64,000 nt of DNA from Neptuniibacter sp. 1_MG-2023 (GTDB taxonomy: Bacteria > Pseudomonadota > Gammaproteobacteria > Pseudomonadales > Balneatricaceae): positions 186,001 through 250,000 of the forward strand of contig NZ_JAUOQR010000002.1 of assembly GCF_030547185.1 (NCBI RefSeq), in the 5' to 3' direction. Below, piece by piece: positions 18,331 through 27,611 of this stretch (its first letter is position 1; each line of letters opens with the position of its first letter). Both the position numbers and the translations under genes were made by a program. Below the pieces are notes generated by a model that saw nothing but the letters and a program-made list of their open reading frames with translations, was not told where the DNA came from and did not search any database.

Positions 18331-19164
18331 TTAAACTACATCAATATCTGTGCTTAGGTCTTCGCCATCACGGCTATCAAAGATCTCATCTAGGCCAAGA
18401 TCTGTGATGATCTCTACAGAATCACCATTAGCTTTAGTGAATGTGTAAGCATAAAGGTCAACCGCTTTAGTAATACCTAGCATTTCTAGATATTGAGCTT
18501 CTGCTGTTGCATCTAAATCTACAGTAGTTGTTGTGATTTCACCGGTATCACGCCATAAGCCGTTGGCTTCAAGAGTAATAGAATCAATACCTACTGCAAT
18601 AAAAGTATTATCCGTATCAGGCGTGGTTTCATCGCCATCATCTTGTGACTGGGCAAGGATATTACCTAGGCTAAGTGTTGCATTAACCTCATCTCCACGG
18701 CCTTGGCCATCACCTACAATCGCTTCTATACCGCGAATGCTACCGTCTGTGAAGTCTACATCTACAATGTCATCACCATCAGTATCTTTAACGGTTAGAG
18801 TGTCGAAGCCTCTGCCGCCACCAACGAAAACATCATCTTCATCCGCAAGGAATGTGTCGTTACCTTGGCCGCCAACTAAAGTATCAGCGCCGAGACCACC
18901 GGTAATGCTATCATCACCAGCGCCGCCTAGCACTGTATCATCACCAGTTCGACCGTTAAGGTCATCATCACCTTCGCCACCAAGAACAGTGTCGTTGCCG
19001 CCGCCGCCTTCAATAGTATCGTTGCCCGCGCCGCCAGCAATCATGTCGTCGCCGTTGCCGCCATGAATATAGTCATCGCCAGCTAACCCGATAACTGCTT
19101 CATCGATTGTAGAACTTGTGTAAGTATCATTACCAGAAGTTAATACTGTTTGCGCTGTAGTCAT
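18331..19164 (-). CDS. Small RTX calcium-binding protein, probable type I secretion substrate
   Basis: A 277-residue very acidic protein. Residues about 26-105 contain eight to nine GGxGxDxux nonapeptide repeats (for example GGNGDDMIA, GGAGNDTIE, GGGGNDTVL) that fold into a calcium-binding beta-roll outside the cell. There is no Sec signal; the acidic C-terminus ending DIDVV resembles uncleaved signals of PrtB-type substrates. The 170 residues after the repeats show no enzyme motif I recognise. AGGAT at 19171-19175 is a good ribosome site six bases before ATG. Lying beside EPS genes, it may be a Rap-like matrix or adhesion protein; that is inference. Confidence 0.85.
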   Translation of the reverse strand: MTTAQTVLTSGNDTYTSSTIDEAVIGLAGDDYIHGGNGDDMIAGGAGNDTIEGGGGNDTVLGGEGDDDLNGRTGDDTVLGGAGDDSITGGLGADTLVGGQGNDTFLADEDDVFVGGGRGFDTLTVKDTDGDDIVDVDFTDGSIRGIEAIVGDGQGRGDEVNATLSLGNILAQSQDDGDETTPDTDNTFIAVGIDSITLEANGLWRDTGEITTTTVDLDATAEAQYLEMLGITKAVDLYAYTFTKANGDSVEIITDLGLDEIFDSRDGEDLSTDIDVV

Positions 19165-19700
19165 GATTTCATCCTAAAATAATTTAATAAGTTATAGCTA
19201 AGCTTTAACTGATTACTACAAGTTTGTTTTTTAATACTTTGAAATTTAAGTATTAAGTTTGACATCCTTTTATTCGGTCTCTTCGCTTAACTTCAGTCTG
19301 GTCTATTATATAGATAAAATTTTATCTATCTATCTTTTTGTGTGATTTTTATTCAATTAAATATGATTATTTTATCTTTGAATTTAAACGATCGTTTGTT
19401 TTTGTTTTTTATTTTTTGAATGAATATTTGTTTAGCTGAGGTTAAGGTTTGTTTTTTAAAGGGTTTCTTTGTTTAGGATGAATTCTTGGCTTATATGTGT
19501 AATGCCTTTTATTTTATATGGTTTTTGTTTGAGGGAATGTCTATTTTAAATTCATGTTTATGGGGGGTGATATGCATTATTTATAGGTGAGATGGGGGAA
19601 GGTTATTTGTTTATGAAGGATAGAGGTTCGTTTTTAATAGAGCCTTATTTCTGGGTAAATAATCGAAGAATGGGGTTGTTGTTGTGGTTTTGAGGTTGCT
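19165..19700. other. AT-rich non-coding region upstream of the RTX gene
   Basis: About 535 bases with no convincing gene. On the minus strand TATAAC (19191-19196) with TTGTAG 19 bases further upstream is a weak promoter candidate for the RTX gene. The rest is strongly T-rich on the plus strand, consistent with a regulatory region or AT-rich acquired DNA. No hairpin with a clear role was found before 19700. Confidence 0.5.
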
Positions 19701-19780
19701 TTGTTCTGGCCGCTGTTCCGAGTATTAAAGGTGAGCTTCTGCGGATTTTGTACGTAGGAGGCTGGCTGCTGGTCGAAGGG
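19701..19780 (+). repeat. Degenerate REP-like repeat copy
   Basis: The stretch contains GTTCCGAGTATTAAAGGTGA, then GCTTCTGCGG, and TACGTAGGAGGCTGGC further on, matching the left and right arms of the intact element 45 bases downstream with several changes. Confidence 0.6.
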
Positions 19781-19825
19781 GTGGGGTGTTGATTGGGTTT
19801 AGCTGCGTAATTCGTTTGCTTTGGC

Positions 19826-19897
19826 ACCCGTTCCGAGCATAAAGGCCGAGCTCCTACAGGGGGGTGTAGGAGGCCAGCCTTTATGCCCGGAGCGGGT
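19826..19897 (+). repeat. REP-like palindromic element
   Basis: Two 33-base arms (19826-19858 and 19865-19897) form an imperfect hairpin with a GGGGGG loop. The core is GAGCTCCTACA and TGTAGGAGG with GCATAAAGGC toward the base. It sits just downstream of the cysQ stop codon and is the longest intact copy of the family in the window. Confidence 0.8.
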
Positions 19898-19916
19898 ATC
19901 TAGTCGAAGGGGGGAG

Positions 19917-20714
19917 TTAAGCCCAGAATTCGCTGACTGCTGGGCAGACAATGAAATGTGGGTTTAGTAGTGTATCTTTACGGCTGTTGTAGATAAGTGG
20001 TTTCATGTCTTCTGCACTAAGAACTTGGCCGCCAGCAGCTAGAACCACCGCATGAGCGGCTGCTGTATCCCATTCGCTAGTTAAACCAAGGCGTGGATAT
20101 AGGTCAGCTTTGCCTTCGGCCACTAAGCATAGTTTAAGTGAGCTACCCATTGCGATGATATCCGCTTCGGGTAGCTTTTCCATAAACTGTTTAAACTCTT
20201 CGGATTGGTGTGAACGACTGCCCACAACTTTCCAGCCGGTGTTAACGGTTGGAACTTTAGCAACACTGATAGCTGTTGGTTGTTGGTCGCCTTCTTGTTT
20301 GAATGCGCCTTCACCTTTTGCACCCCAGTAAAGTACATCTATAGCAGGGGCGTAAACGACACCGAAGACAGGCTCACCATTTTCTATAAGGGCAACATTG
20401 ATGGTAAATTCGCCATTTTTCTTGATGAACTCTTTAGTGCCATCTAAAGGGTCGATAAGCCAATAAGTTGTCCAGCTGAAGCGATTCTGCTTCTCTTCCT
20501 CATTGGATTCTTCTGATAATACTGGAATATTAGGTGTTAGGGCGTTTAGACCTTTAACAAGGAGGGTGTGAGCGGCTAAGTCTGCTTCGGTTAATGGGCT
20601 GCTATCGGATTTGTCGTATATAGCAAAATCTTTATCGTAAATATCCATTACCGCTTGGCCCGCTTTGCGGGATAGTTCGTTGATCGGTTTGGAATAAGTC
20701 TCTAGGTTGTTCAT
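19917..20714 (-). CDS. cysQ: 3'(2'),5'-bisphosphate nucleotidase
   Basis: CysQ removes the 3'-phosphate of PAP (and PAPS), the by-product of sulfotransferases and PAPS reductase, giving AMP. The 265-residue sequence has the inositol-phosphatase fold signatures: SDSSPLTEAD (36-45), PVLSEES (64-70), WLIDPLDGTKEF (85-96) with the metal-binding D88-P-L-D91-G-T, and SEWDTAAAHAVVLAAGG near the C-terminus. Length is normal for CysQ. It follows the SLC13-type permease by 12 bases on the same strand, so the two form an operon. In this setting it would keep PAP from inhibiting the two sulfotransferases. Confidence 0.95.
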   Translation of the reverse strand: MNNLETYSKPINELSRKAGQAVMDIYDKDFAIYDKSDSSPLTEADLAAHTLLVKGLNALTPNIPVLSEESNEEEKQNRFSWTTYWLIDPLDGTKEFIKKNGEFTINVALIENGEPVFGVVYAPAIDVLYWGAKGEGAFKQEGDQQPTAISVAKVPTVNTGWKVVGSRSHQSEEFKQFMEKLPEADIIAMGSSLKLCLVAEGKADLYPRLGLTSEWDTAAAHAVVLAAGGQVLSAEDMKPLIYNSRKDTLLNPHFIVCPAVSEFWA

Positions 20715-20726
20715 AGCTCTTCCTTG

Positions 20727-22493
20727 TTAAAAATGCCAAATAAGAGGGATTAAGCTGATCGAGCAGGCGGCAGTGATCAGGCTCATGGGTAGCCCAATCT
20801 TCATATAGTCTCGACTCTGGTATCCGCCTGGACCCATCACCATTAAATTAGTTTGGTAGCCTAAGGGGGTTATAAAGCTGGCGGATGCGGCAAACATCAC
20901 GGCAATGACAAAAGGCAGGTAATTAACGTCCATTTTATCTGCTACCGCGATGGCTATAGGGAACATTAAAATTGCTGCTGCATTATTAGTGATCATTTCT
21001 GTAAATGCGACAGTTAGTAAATAGACGATACCTAGCATAACCCAAGGGGACCAGTCGGAGCTTAAGAATAGCTGGTTAGCTATAGCTTCTGCCGCGCCGG
21101 TTTTTGTCATAGCTGTTCCTAGTGAAAAGGATGCTGCGATGACCGTTATTACGGTGAGATCTACATTACGTCGGGCTTTAGCAACCGAGATGCAACGTGT
21201 TGCCAGCATTGCGCCTGCCGCTAACAGTGCTGATTCCAGTATGGTTAATAAGCTGGTAGCGCTGAGCATGATCATTAAAAATAAGATAGCCAGTGCTGTA
21301 GGCGCTTTATCGAATGCTGGGGGGGTTGAGTCATTGATTGCGCTGACAAGTAAGAAGTCGCGTCGAGATCGATACTGACCGACAAAATCTTGGCTGGTTT
21401 CTAAAAGTAAGGTATCACCGACCTGTAAGCGAATATCCCCAATCTTTCCTTCAATGCGCTGGCCGTTCCTAGAAACTGAGATAATGGCTGCTTGGAAGCG
21501 TGTTCTGAAGCGGGAGTTTTTGATTGATTGACCAAGGCCTGTAAATTCGGGTCCGATAACGGCTTCGACTAAGCAGCGTTCGTGGTGGGTGATTTGTAGT
21601 TTTTCTATGTCTTTACTGGCAGGGGCTAAGCCGCGGATTAGTCTGATCTCTCGGGCAGATTCTGGTGAGCCAACAAATATGAGTCGATCATCGGCGGCGA
21701 GTTCTGTATCAGGGGATGCTGCGGTGATCATGCGTGATTGGCGATGGATCTCAATGAGATAACCATGGCTTAAATTACGCAGCCCTGCTTCTTCTATAGT
21801 TTTGCCTACCAGAGGGCCATTTTTATCGACGATAACATCGACACTGTATTCTCGTGCTAAATCGAGCTGTTCAACTGCACCTTGGCGATTAGGCAGCAGC
21901 TTGTCACCAAAGAAATAGAGAAACATACCGCCAATAATTACTAAAGGTAGGCCTAGCCAGATCAAAGAGAACATGCTCAGGGAGAGACCTTGTGTAGATT
22001 GTAGTAGGCCGTCGACAACAAGGTTGGTACTTGTGCCGATTAAGGTGCAGGTGCCACCGAGTATGGCTGCGTAGCTTAGGGGTAAAAGGAGTTTTGATGC
22101 AGGTACTTTTGTGCGTTTAGACCATTCTTGAATGGAGGGTATGAACATGGCAACTACGGCGGTATTGTTCATGAAAGCGCTTAAAAAAGATGAAGGCAGA
22201 AATACTTTTAAGGTTGCTTGTTGTGTTGTCTTTGGGTTGCCGAGCAAGTGGCCTGCTATCCACTGAATCGCTCCAGTTTCTTTTAGTCCGGCGGAAACAA
22301 CATAGAGTGTTGCGATTGTCATTACACCCGGATTAGCAAAGCCATATAGCCCTTCTGATGGTGTCAGAATGCCGGAAATTACTAAAAATCCCAATGCTCC
22401 CATCAATATGACATCGGAAGCAATTTTTGTCGTTAGTAGTGTTAGCAGTACAGAAACGACGGTGGCAATGGTGAGATAGGCTTCATAATCCAT
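20727..22493 (-). CDS. SLC13/DASS-type anion permease with two RCK_C domains, probable sulfate transporter
   Basis: A protein of about 588 residues with two bundles of membrane helices flanking a soluble middle part. The middle (about 215-385) holds two TrkA-C/RCK_C-like domains (RLIFVGSPESAREIRLI and GDTLLLETSQDFV). MNNTAVVAMFIPSI, GTSTNLVVDGLL and MITNNAAAILMFPIAIAVA are the SLC13 substrate and sodium-site repeats. This architecture occurs in Sac1-like transporters and other bacterial sulfate permeases. An operon with cysQ, divergent from the PAPS synthesis genes, supports sulfate. ATG at 22493 was chosen; an upstream in-frame TTG at 22508 would add five residues. Confidence 0.85.
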   Translation of the reverse strand: MDYEAYLTIATVVSVLLTLLTTKIASDVILMGALGFLVISGILTPSEGLYGFANPGVMTIATLYVVSAGLKETGAIQWIAGHLLGNPKTTQQATLKVFLPSSFLSAFMNNTAVVAMFIPSIQEWSKRTKVPASKLLLPLSYAAILGGTCTLIGTSTNLVVDGLLQSTQGLSLSMFSLIWLGLPLVIIGGMFLYFFGDKLLPNRQGAVEQLDLAREYSVDVIVDKNGPLVGKTIEEAGLRNLSHGYLIEIHRQSRMITAASPDTELAADDRLIFVGSPESAREIRLIRGLAPASKDIEKLQITHHERCLVEAVIGPEFTGLGQSIKNSRFRTRFQAAIISVSRNGQRIEGKIGDIRLQVGDTLLLETSQDFVGQYRSRRDFLLVSAINDSTPPAFDKAPTALAILFLMIMLSATSLLTILESALLAAGAMLATRCISVAKARRNVDLTVITVIAASFSLGTAMTKTGAAEAIANQLFLSSDWSPWVMLGIVYLLTVAFTEMITNNAAAILMFPIAIAVADKMDVNYLPFVIAVMFAASASFITPLGYQTNLMVMGPGGYQSRDYMKIGLPMSLITAACSISLIPLIWHF

Positions 22494-22622
22494 TATGTTA
22501 CAGCTCAAATATCCTACTGCGGATGTTAAAAAATAAATTAAGACAAATATTATTTAATAGTGTCTTGATAGCGTAACCTTTAAACCGTAGTATTACAACT
22601 GATTAAATGTTGAACTATTGCC
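22494..22622. promoter_or_regulatory. Divergent control region between permease-cysQ and cysD-cysNC
   Basis: A 129-base AT-rich space separates the two divergent sulfur operons and must hold promoters for both. No clear consensus promoter or CysB site could be assigned by eye. Shared control is inferred from layout only. Confidence 0.4.
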
Positions 22623-24344
22623 ATGGCTAGTCAAAAATCTAAACAGGAAACTGCTGATCAGCTTCGAACGAAAGCGGTTGTTATGCGGCTGCATAAAAAG
22701 ACGTTGGAGCAGATTCGTGAAGTGACTGGGTTAAGCCACCCCACCATCATATCGGCTTATAAAAAGTTTATGAAAGGTGGTTGGAAGGCGCTAGTTTCTA
22801 AAAGCAGTGGCCGCCCTGCAGGGGCTAAAGGGTTAAAGCTACACAGTGCGGAAGAGGCGTTTACTCGGTTACTAAGTATAGAGTCGCCCCGTGAATTGTT
22901 TGAAGATGGTGTGTTTTGGACTCCTGAGCATGTGCAGCGCTGGTTGGAGGCTGAGTTAGGTGAAGTGCTCTCGATTAAATCTGTGCAGCGCTACCTGCAA
23001 ACATTAGGGCTTATAGATTCTGAGAAGTTTGAGGTGGCCCGTGAAGAGGTGCTTAGTCAGTCGAAACTGTCTAAATTGCCTACGATTTATGTTTCAGGCT
23101 TAAGAGATATATCATTTGCTGGGCAAAGGTTTTATCAGTTCTATTTGACGGATTTGAGGAATAGCACTCGTTGGATTCATTATAAAGAAAAGCCAACCAT
23201 TACAGAGCTGCTTAAATTTCTTGATTTGGTAATTGAAACAAGTTCGAACCCCGTGGTTTTGATATCACGTTATCCGCTGGTGGATCGATATTCAGAGTTT
23301 CGAAATTGGTGTGCTTTGCACGCTAAAAAGATGGAATTTATCGCTTATGAGCAAGTCGCTCATCAGGCGAAAGGTAAAGATTTACAAATTACTACTGAGC
23401 AGAAGACTTCGTCTTCAAATAGGAAGGTATCTTCGGGAGATAATATGCCATTAACACATTTGCAACGTCTGGAAGCAGAAAGTATCCAGATAATGAGGGA
23501 GGTTGTCGCAGAGGCTGAAAACCCTGTGATGTTGTATTCCATCGGGAAGGATAGTGCGGTAATGCTGCATATTGCAATGAAGGCATTTTACCCTTCGTTA
23601 CCTCCTTTTCCTCTGCTGCATGTTGATACGCGGTGGAAGTTTCAAGAGATGTACGCTTTTAGGGATAAAATGGTTGAAGATCTAGGTCTTAAACTTATTA
23701 CTCATATTAACCCTGAAGGAATTGAAAAGGGTATTAATCCTTTTACTCATGGTTCTGCGATTCATACAGATATCATGAAAACGGAAGGCTTAAAGCAGGC
23801 ATTGAATGAATATGGTTTTGATGCTGCTTTTGGTGGTGCCCGCCGAGATGAAGAAAAATCGCGTGCTAAAGAGCGTATTTTCTCTTTCCGTAGTGCTGAT
23901 CATCGCTGGGATCCTAAAAACCAGCGCCCAGAGCTTTGGAAGCAGTATAACGCTAGGAAGCATAAAGGTGAGTCGATTCGTGTCTTCCCGATCTCTAACT
24001 GGACCGAGCTAGATATTTGGCAGTATATCCATTTGGAAGGCATTCCTATTGTGCCGCTATATTACTCCGCAGAGCGCCCTGTCGTTGAACGTGATGGTTC
24101 TTTGATTATGGTTGATGATGATCGTATGCCTTTGAAAGAGGGCGAGATTCCAATGATGAAGCATGTTCGTTTTAGAACCTTGGGTTGTTATCCATTGACG
24201 GGTGCTGTGGAATCTAAGGCGACTACCTTGCCTGATATTATTCAGGAAATGCTTCTGACTAAAACGTCGGAGCGACAGGGCCGTGTAATCGATCACGATT
24301 CAGCCGCATCTATGGAGAAGAAGAAACAGGAGGGGTACTTCTAA
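22623..24344 (+). CDS. cysD: IS630-like HTH/DDE-derived domain fused in frame to sulfate adenylyltransferase subunit 2
   Basis: One open frame of 573 residues. Residues 275-573 are a complete CysD, starting [14 protein letters not shown], with the PP-loop [12 protein letters not shown] (305-316), [16 protein letters not shown] and [11 protein letters not shown]; with CysN it makes APS from ATP and sulfate. Residues 1-145 look like the helix-turn-helix region of IS630-type transposases ([20 protein letters not shown], then a second HTH at [15 protein letters not shown]). Residues 150-265 look like an eroded DDE domain without clear catalytic acids. A low-complexity linker follows. GGGAG at 23435-23439 is five bases before the CysD ATG at 23445, so CysD may also be made alone. 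The stop overlaps the cysNC start. Confidence 0.88.
   Translation: MASQKSKQETADQLRTKAVVMRLHKKTLEQIREVTGLSHPTIISAYKKFMKGGWKALVSKSSGRPAGAKGLKLHSAEEAFTRLLSIESPRELFEDGVFWTPEHVQRWLEAELGEVLSIKSVQRYLQTLGLIDSEKFEVAREEVLSQSKLSKLPTIYVSGLRDISFAGQRFYQFYLTDLRNSTRWIHYKEKPTITELLKFLDLVIETSSNPVVLISRYPLVDRYSEFRNWCALHAKKMEFIAYEQVAHQAKGKDLQITTEQKTSSSNRKVSSGDNMPLTHLQRLEAESIQIMREVVAEAENPVMLYSIGKDSAVMLHIAMKAFYPSLPPFPLLHVDTRWKFQEMYAFRDKMVEDLGLKLITHINPEGIEKGINPFTHGSAIHTDIMKTEGLKQALNEYGFDAAFGGARRDEEKSRAKERIFSFRSADHRWDPKNQRPELWKQYNARKHKGESIRVFPISNWTELDIWQYIHLEGIPIVPLYYSAERPVVERDGSLIMVDDDRMPLKEGEIPMMKHVRFRTLGCYPLTGAVESKATTLPDIIQEMLLTKTSERQGRVIDHDSAASMEKKKQEGYF
23435..23447 (+). promoter_or_regulatory. Internal ribosome binding site and ATG for stand-alone CysD
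   Basis: GGGAG, five bases, then ATG at 23445 begins exactly where homology to normal CysD starts (MPLTHLQ). From here the product is 299 residues, close to the 302 of E. coli CysD. The longer frame at 22623 has no clear ribosome site. Confidence 0.65.
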
Positions 24345-26248
24345 TGGCTCATGTATCTGATTTAATTGAAAGTGATATCGCTCAGTATCTTAAAGACCAT
24401 GAGCATAAAAGTTTATTACGCTTTATTACCTGCGGTAGTGTTGATGATGGCAAAAGTACGCTGATTGGACGATTGTTGTTCGAATCAAAAATGCTCTTTG
24501 AAGATCAGTTAGCTGCTGTAGAGTCTGATTCTAAGAAGTTTGGTACTCAAGGTGAATCGATCGATTTTGCTTTGCTTGTTGATGGTTTAGCTGCTGAGCG
24601 AGAGCAGGGTATTACTATTGATGTGGCTTACCGTTTCTTCTCGACTGACCGTCGTAAATTTATCGTAGCTGATACGCCTGGCCATGAGCAGTACACTCGT
24701 AATATGGTGACGGGAGCGTCAACAGCAGATGTTGCCATTTTGATGGTTGATGCGCGTAAAGGTATTTTGACTCAAACGCGTCGCCATAGCTTTTTGGTCT
24801 CTCTGATCGGTATTCGTCACATTGTAGTAGCCATCAATAAGATGGATCTGGTTGATTACTCTGAAGGTGTTTTTAATAACATCGTTGAAGAGTATCAGGC
24901 ATTTGCAGCCGAAGTAGGGATCGAAAAAATCACCTTTATCCCTATGTCTGCTTTTAAAGGTGATAATGTCACTGAATGCAGTGAGAAGATGCCTTGGTAC
25001 CGCGGTACTACGCTGATGGGCTATCTTGAAACCGTTGAAGTAGATGATGAACGTGCGCAGCGCTTGCCTTTCCGTATGGCTGTGCAGTGGGTTAATCGTC
25101 CAAACTTAGATTTCCGTGGATTCTCTGGTCTATTGGCTGGAGGTAAGATCCATCCTGGCGATAAAGTGCGAGTTTTGCCTTCAGGTAAAGAAAGCACCGT
25201 TGCGCGCATAGTTACTATGGACGGTGATTTAGATGAGGCGGTGGCTGGCCAGTCAGTTACGTTGACGCTGGCTGATGAGATTGATGTGTCCCGTGGCGAT
25301 CTGTTAGTTGAATCTGCTCAGCCTGCATCGGTTGCGAAACAGTTTGAAACGACTGTTGTGTGGATGCATGAAGAGTCGCTTTTACCGGGCCGTACTTATC
25401 TTATGAAAGTGGGTACACAGACGGTTTCTGCAACAATTACTGATATTAAATATCAAGTAAATGTGAATACGCTTGAGCATACAGCTGCTAAAAGTTTAGA
25501 GCTTAATGGTATTGGTATCTGCTCGTTGAGTCTTGACCGCGATATTGCTTTTGATCCTTATAAAGAGAATCAGGACACAGGTAATTTCATTTTAATCGAC
25601 AGGCTAACAAATAGTACTGTGGGTGCGGGCATGATCAACTTTGCGCTACGTCGTAGCCACAATATTACTATCCAGCATGTGGATGTTAATAAAGAAGGTC
25701 GTGGCAGTGCTAAGAATCAGAAGCCTTGTATTATTTGGTTAACTGGGTTGTCAGGTGCTGGTAAGTCAACTATTGCAAACTTAGTTGAGCAGAAACTGTT
25801 TGCTATGGGGCGCCATACTTACCTACTAGATGGTGATAATGTTCGCCATGGTTTAAACAAGGACTTAGGCTTCACTGATGGTGATCGTGTAGAAAATATT
25901 CGCCGTATTGCTGAGGTTGGAAAACTGATGCTGGATGCGGGTTTGATTGTTATCTCTGCGTTTATCTCGCCATTCCGTTCAGAGCGCCGTATGGCACGTG
26001 AGCTAGTGGAAGAGGGTGAATTTGTCGAAGTTTTTGTCAATACACCCTTGGATGTTGCGGAAGATAGGGACGTGAAAGGTCTTTATAAGAAAGCTAGACG
26101 GGGTGAATTGAAGAACTTTACAGGTGTTGATTCGCCTTATGAAGCACCAGAAAATCCAGAGTGTGACCTGCGTACAGCCGGTTATAGTGCTGATGAGTGT
26201 GCAGAGCAAGTTGTAGAGTACCTTCAGAAAAATGGCTACTTAGGTTAA
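24344..26248 (+). CDS. cysNC: Bifunctional sulfate adenylyltransferase GTPase subunit / APS kinase
   Basis: A 634-residue CysN-CysC fusion like rhizobial NodQ. The N-terminal GTPase domain has GSVDDGKST (31-39), [12 protein letters not shown] and NKMD (G1, G3 and G4), followed by EF-Tu-like domains 2 and 3. From about residue 462 the APS kinase follows with GLSGAGKST near 468, [14 protein letters not shown] and ISPFRSER. With CysD it makes APS and then PAPS, the donor for sulfotransferases. It overlaps cysD by one base (TAATG). The fusion favours PAPS production, but PAPS can also feed assimilatory reduction, so the role is not exclusive. Confidence 0.96.
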   Translation: MAHVSDLIESDIAQYLKDHEHKSLLRFITCGSVDDGKSTLIGRLLFESKMLFEDQLAAVESDSKKFGTQGESIDFALLVDGLAAEREQGITIDVAYRFFSTDRRKFIVADTPGHEQYTRNMVTGASTADVAILMVDARKGILTQTRRHSFLVSLIGIRHIVVAINKMDLVDYSEGVFNNIVEEYQAFAAEVGIEKITFIPMSAFKGDNVTECSEKMPWYRGTTLMGYLETVEVDDERAQRLPFRMAVQWVNRPNLDFRGFSGLLAGGKIHPGDKVRVLPSGKESTVARIVTMDGDLDEAVAGQSVTLTLADEIDVSRGDLLVESAQPASVAKQFETTVVWMHEESLLPGRTYLMKVGTQTVSATITDIKYQVNVNTLEHTAAKSLELNGIGICSLSLDRDIAFDPYKENQDTGNFILIDRLTNSTVGAGMINFALRRSHNITIQHVDVNKEGRGSAKNQKPCIIWLTGLSGAGKSTIANLVEQKLFAMGRHTYLLDGDNVRHGLNKDLGFTDGDRVENIRRIAEVGKLMLDAGLIVISAFISPFRSERRMARELVEEGEFVEVFVNTPLDVAEDRDVKGLYKKARRGELKNFTGVDSPYEAPENPECDLRTAGYSADECAEQVVEYLQKNGYLG

Positions 26249-26267
26249 GCCACCTCTGTTGTGTTTT

Positions 26268-26309
26268 ACCTCTCTCTTTAATGCGCGATGCTTATTGAGA
26301 GAGGTTTTA
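26268..26309 (+). terminator. Intrinsic terminator after cysNC
   Basis: A perfect nine-base stem ACCTCTCTC/GAGAGAGGT (26268-26276 and 26297-26305) with a 20-base loop is followed by TTTT. It lies 20 bases after the cysNC stop. Confidence 0.65.
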
Positions 26310-26396
26310 AGGCTTGGTTTGAGGAAGGGGATTTTTATAATGTATTGTAATAAGGCTATTTTTTAGTCTTATTTGGTTGATTAAAGGGATGTTTAA

Positions 26397-27416
26397 GTGC
26401 TTTCTAAAACGATATTAGTGACAGGTGGTGCTGGTTATATAGGTTCGCATGCCACTGTCCAGCTTCTGTCAGTAGGTTCAAACGTTGTGGTTTTGGACAA
26501 CCTTTGTAACAGTAGTGATGAAGTGTTTAATCGTATCGAAACTATTACAGGTGTGCGCCCTGAGTTTGTTGAGGGTGATATTAGAGATAGATCTTGTCTA
26601 GATAGGATTTTCTCAGAGTATTCAATTAGTGCCGTTATTCACTTTGCTGGCTTGAAAGCTGTAGGTGAAAGCACTCAAATCCCATTGGATTATTACCAGA
26701 ATAATGTTTGCGGCACCTTGGTTCTTTGTGAGGCAATGGCCGCAGCGGGTGTTAAACAGCTTGTTTTTAGCTCATCGGCTACGGTTTATGGTGAAGATGC
26801 GCCTATCCCCTATGTTGAAACTATGCCTAGAGGTAAGACATCCAACCCTTATGGTACATCTAAGGCGATGGTTGAGCAGATACTAACTGATCTGTGCAAA
26901 TCAGATGACGACTGGTCTGTTGCTTTGCTGCGTTACTTTAACCCTATTGGTGCTCATCCTTCTGGATTGATTGGTGAAGATCCTAAAGGTATTCCTAATA
27001 ATCTAATGCCATTTATTAGTCAGGTTGCTGTTGGTAAGCGAAAAGAGCTTTCCATCTTTGGCAGTGACTATCCTACGAATGATGGAACCTGTGAAAGGGA
27101 TTATCTGCATGTGATGGATCTTGCTGATGGGCATTTAGCTGCCTTGAGCTGCTTAGATTCAACGGGCGTACATATTTTTAATCTAGGTACAGGTAAAGGT
27201 TTGTCTGTATTGGATATGGTTAATTCATTTGTGGATGTGACCGGTGTTGAAATTCCTTATGTTTTTGCTGATAGGCGTGAAGGTGATCTACCTGCCTTTT
27301 GGGCGGATGCCAGTAAAGCAGAATACGAACTGGGTTGGAAGGCTAGCCGTACATTAGATCAGATGATGGAAGATACCTGGCGTTGGCAGTCCAATAACCC
27401 GAATGGATATATGTGA
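26397..27416 (+). CDS. galE: UDP-glucose 4-epimerase
   Basis: GalE interconverts UDP-glucose and UDP-galactose in the cytoplasm. The 339-residue protein has the NAD motif GGAGYIGSH (10-18), FAGLKAVGES, SSATVYG, YGTSK with the catalytic Tyr and Lys, and RYFNPIGAHPSGLIGEDP, all characteristic of bacterial GalE. The start is GTG at 26397 with AAGGGA at 26384-26389. It has its own upstream space after the cysNC terminator and is followed by a REP-like repeat. It would supply UDP-Gal for the EPS made by the neighbouring cluster. Confidence 0.95.
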   Translation: MLSKTILVTGGAGYIGSHATVQLLSVGSNVVVLDNLCNSSDEVFNRIETITGVRPEFVEGDIRDRSCLDRIFSEYSISAVIHFAGLKAVGESTQIPLDYYQNNVCGTLVLCEAMAAAGVKQLVFSSSATVYGEDAPIPYVETMPRGKTSNPYGTSKAMVEQILTDLCKSDDDWSVALLRYFNPIGAHPSGLIGEDPKGIPNNLMPFISQVAVGKRKELSIFGSDYPTNDGTCERDYLHVMDLADGHLAALSCLDSTGVHIFNLGTGKGLSVLDMVNSFVDVTGVEIPYVFADRREGDLPAFWADASKAEYELGWKASRTLDQMMEDTWRWQSNNPNGYM

Positions 27417-27426
27417 TATTCGCTCT

Positions 27427-27500
27427 GGTACCGGTTCCGAGCATATAAGGGTGAGCTCCTACAGACATGTATTTAGGAGATTAGCCTCTGCTTGGAAGGG
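27427..27500 (+). repeat. REP-like palindromic element
   Basis: GTTCCGAGCATATAAGGGTG, AGCTCCTACA and, 12 bases on, TTTAGGAGATTAGCC follow the family pattern, with a weaker right arm. It lies between galE and manC. Confidence 0.7.
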
Positions 27501-27611
27501 TTTATATCTATATGATCGTTTGATCCTCGTATCTTACGTGCTGTCTTTTTATCTGTTAATGTCCCTGCAATTTACGACAAATCAAGCATAAGTAATCAAT
27601 AGGGATACAGC

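Noticed and set aside
18533-19066. Open frame of 177 codons antisense to the RTX gene
   Set aside because: It is a Pro/Ser-rich mirror of the glycine- and aspartate-rich repeats, with no ribosome site and no recognisable domain.
19645-19827. Small open frame of 60 codons on the minus strand
   Set aside because: It covers the degenerate REP-like copy and is Pro/Thr/Gln/Asn-rich without a ribosome site.
22623-23444. Interpretation as a live IS630 transposase gene
   Set aside because: No terminal inverted repeats or TA duplication were seen, the DDE acids are not evident, and the frame continues into CysD without a stop.
27403-27591. Small open frame of 62 codons after galE
   Set aside because: It overlaps the galE end and a REP-like repeat; no ribosome site or homology pattern is seen.
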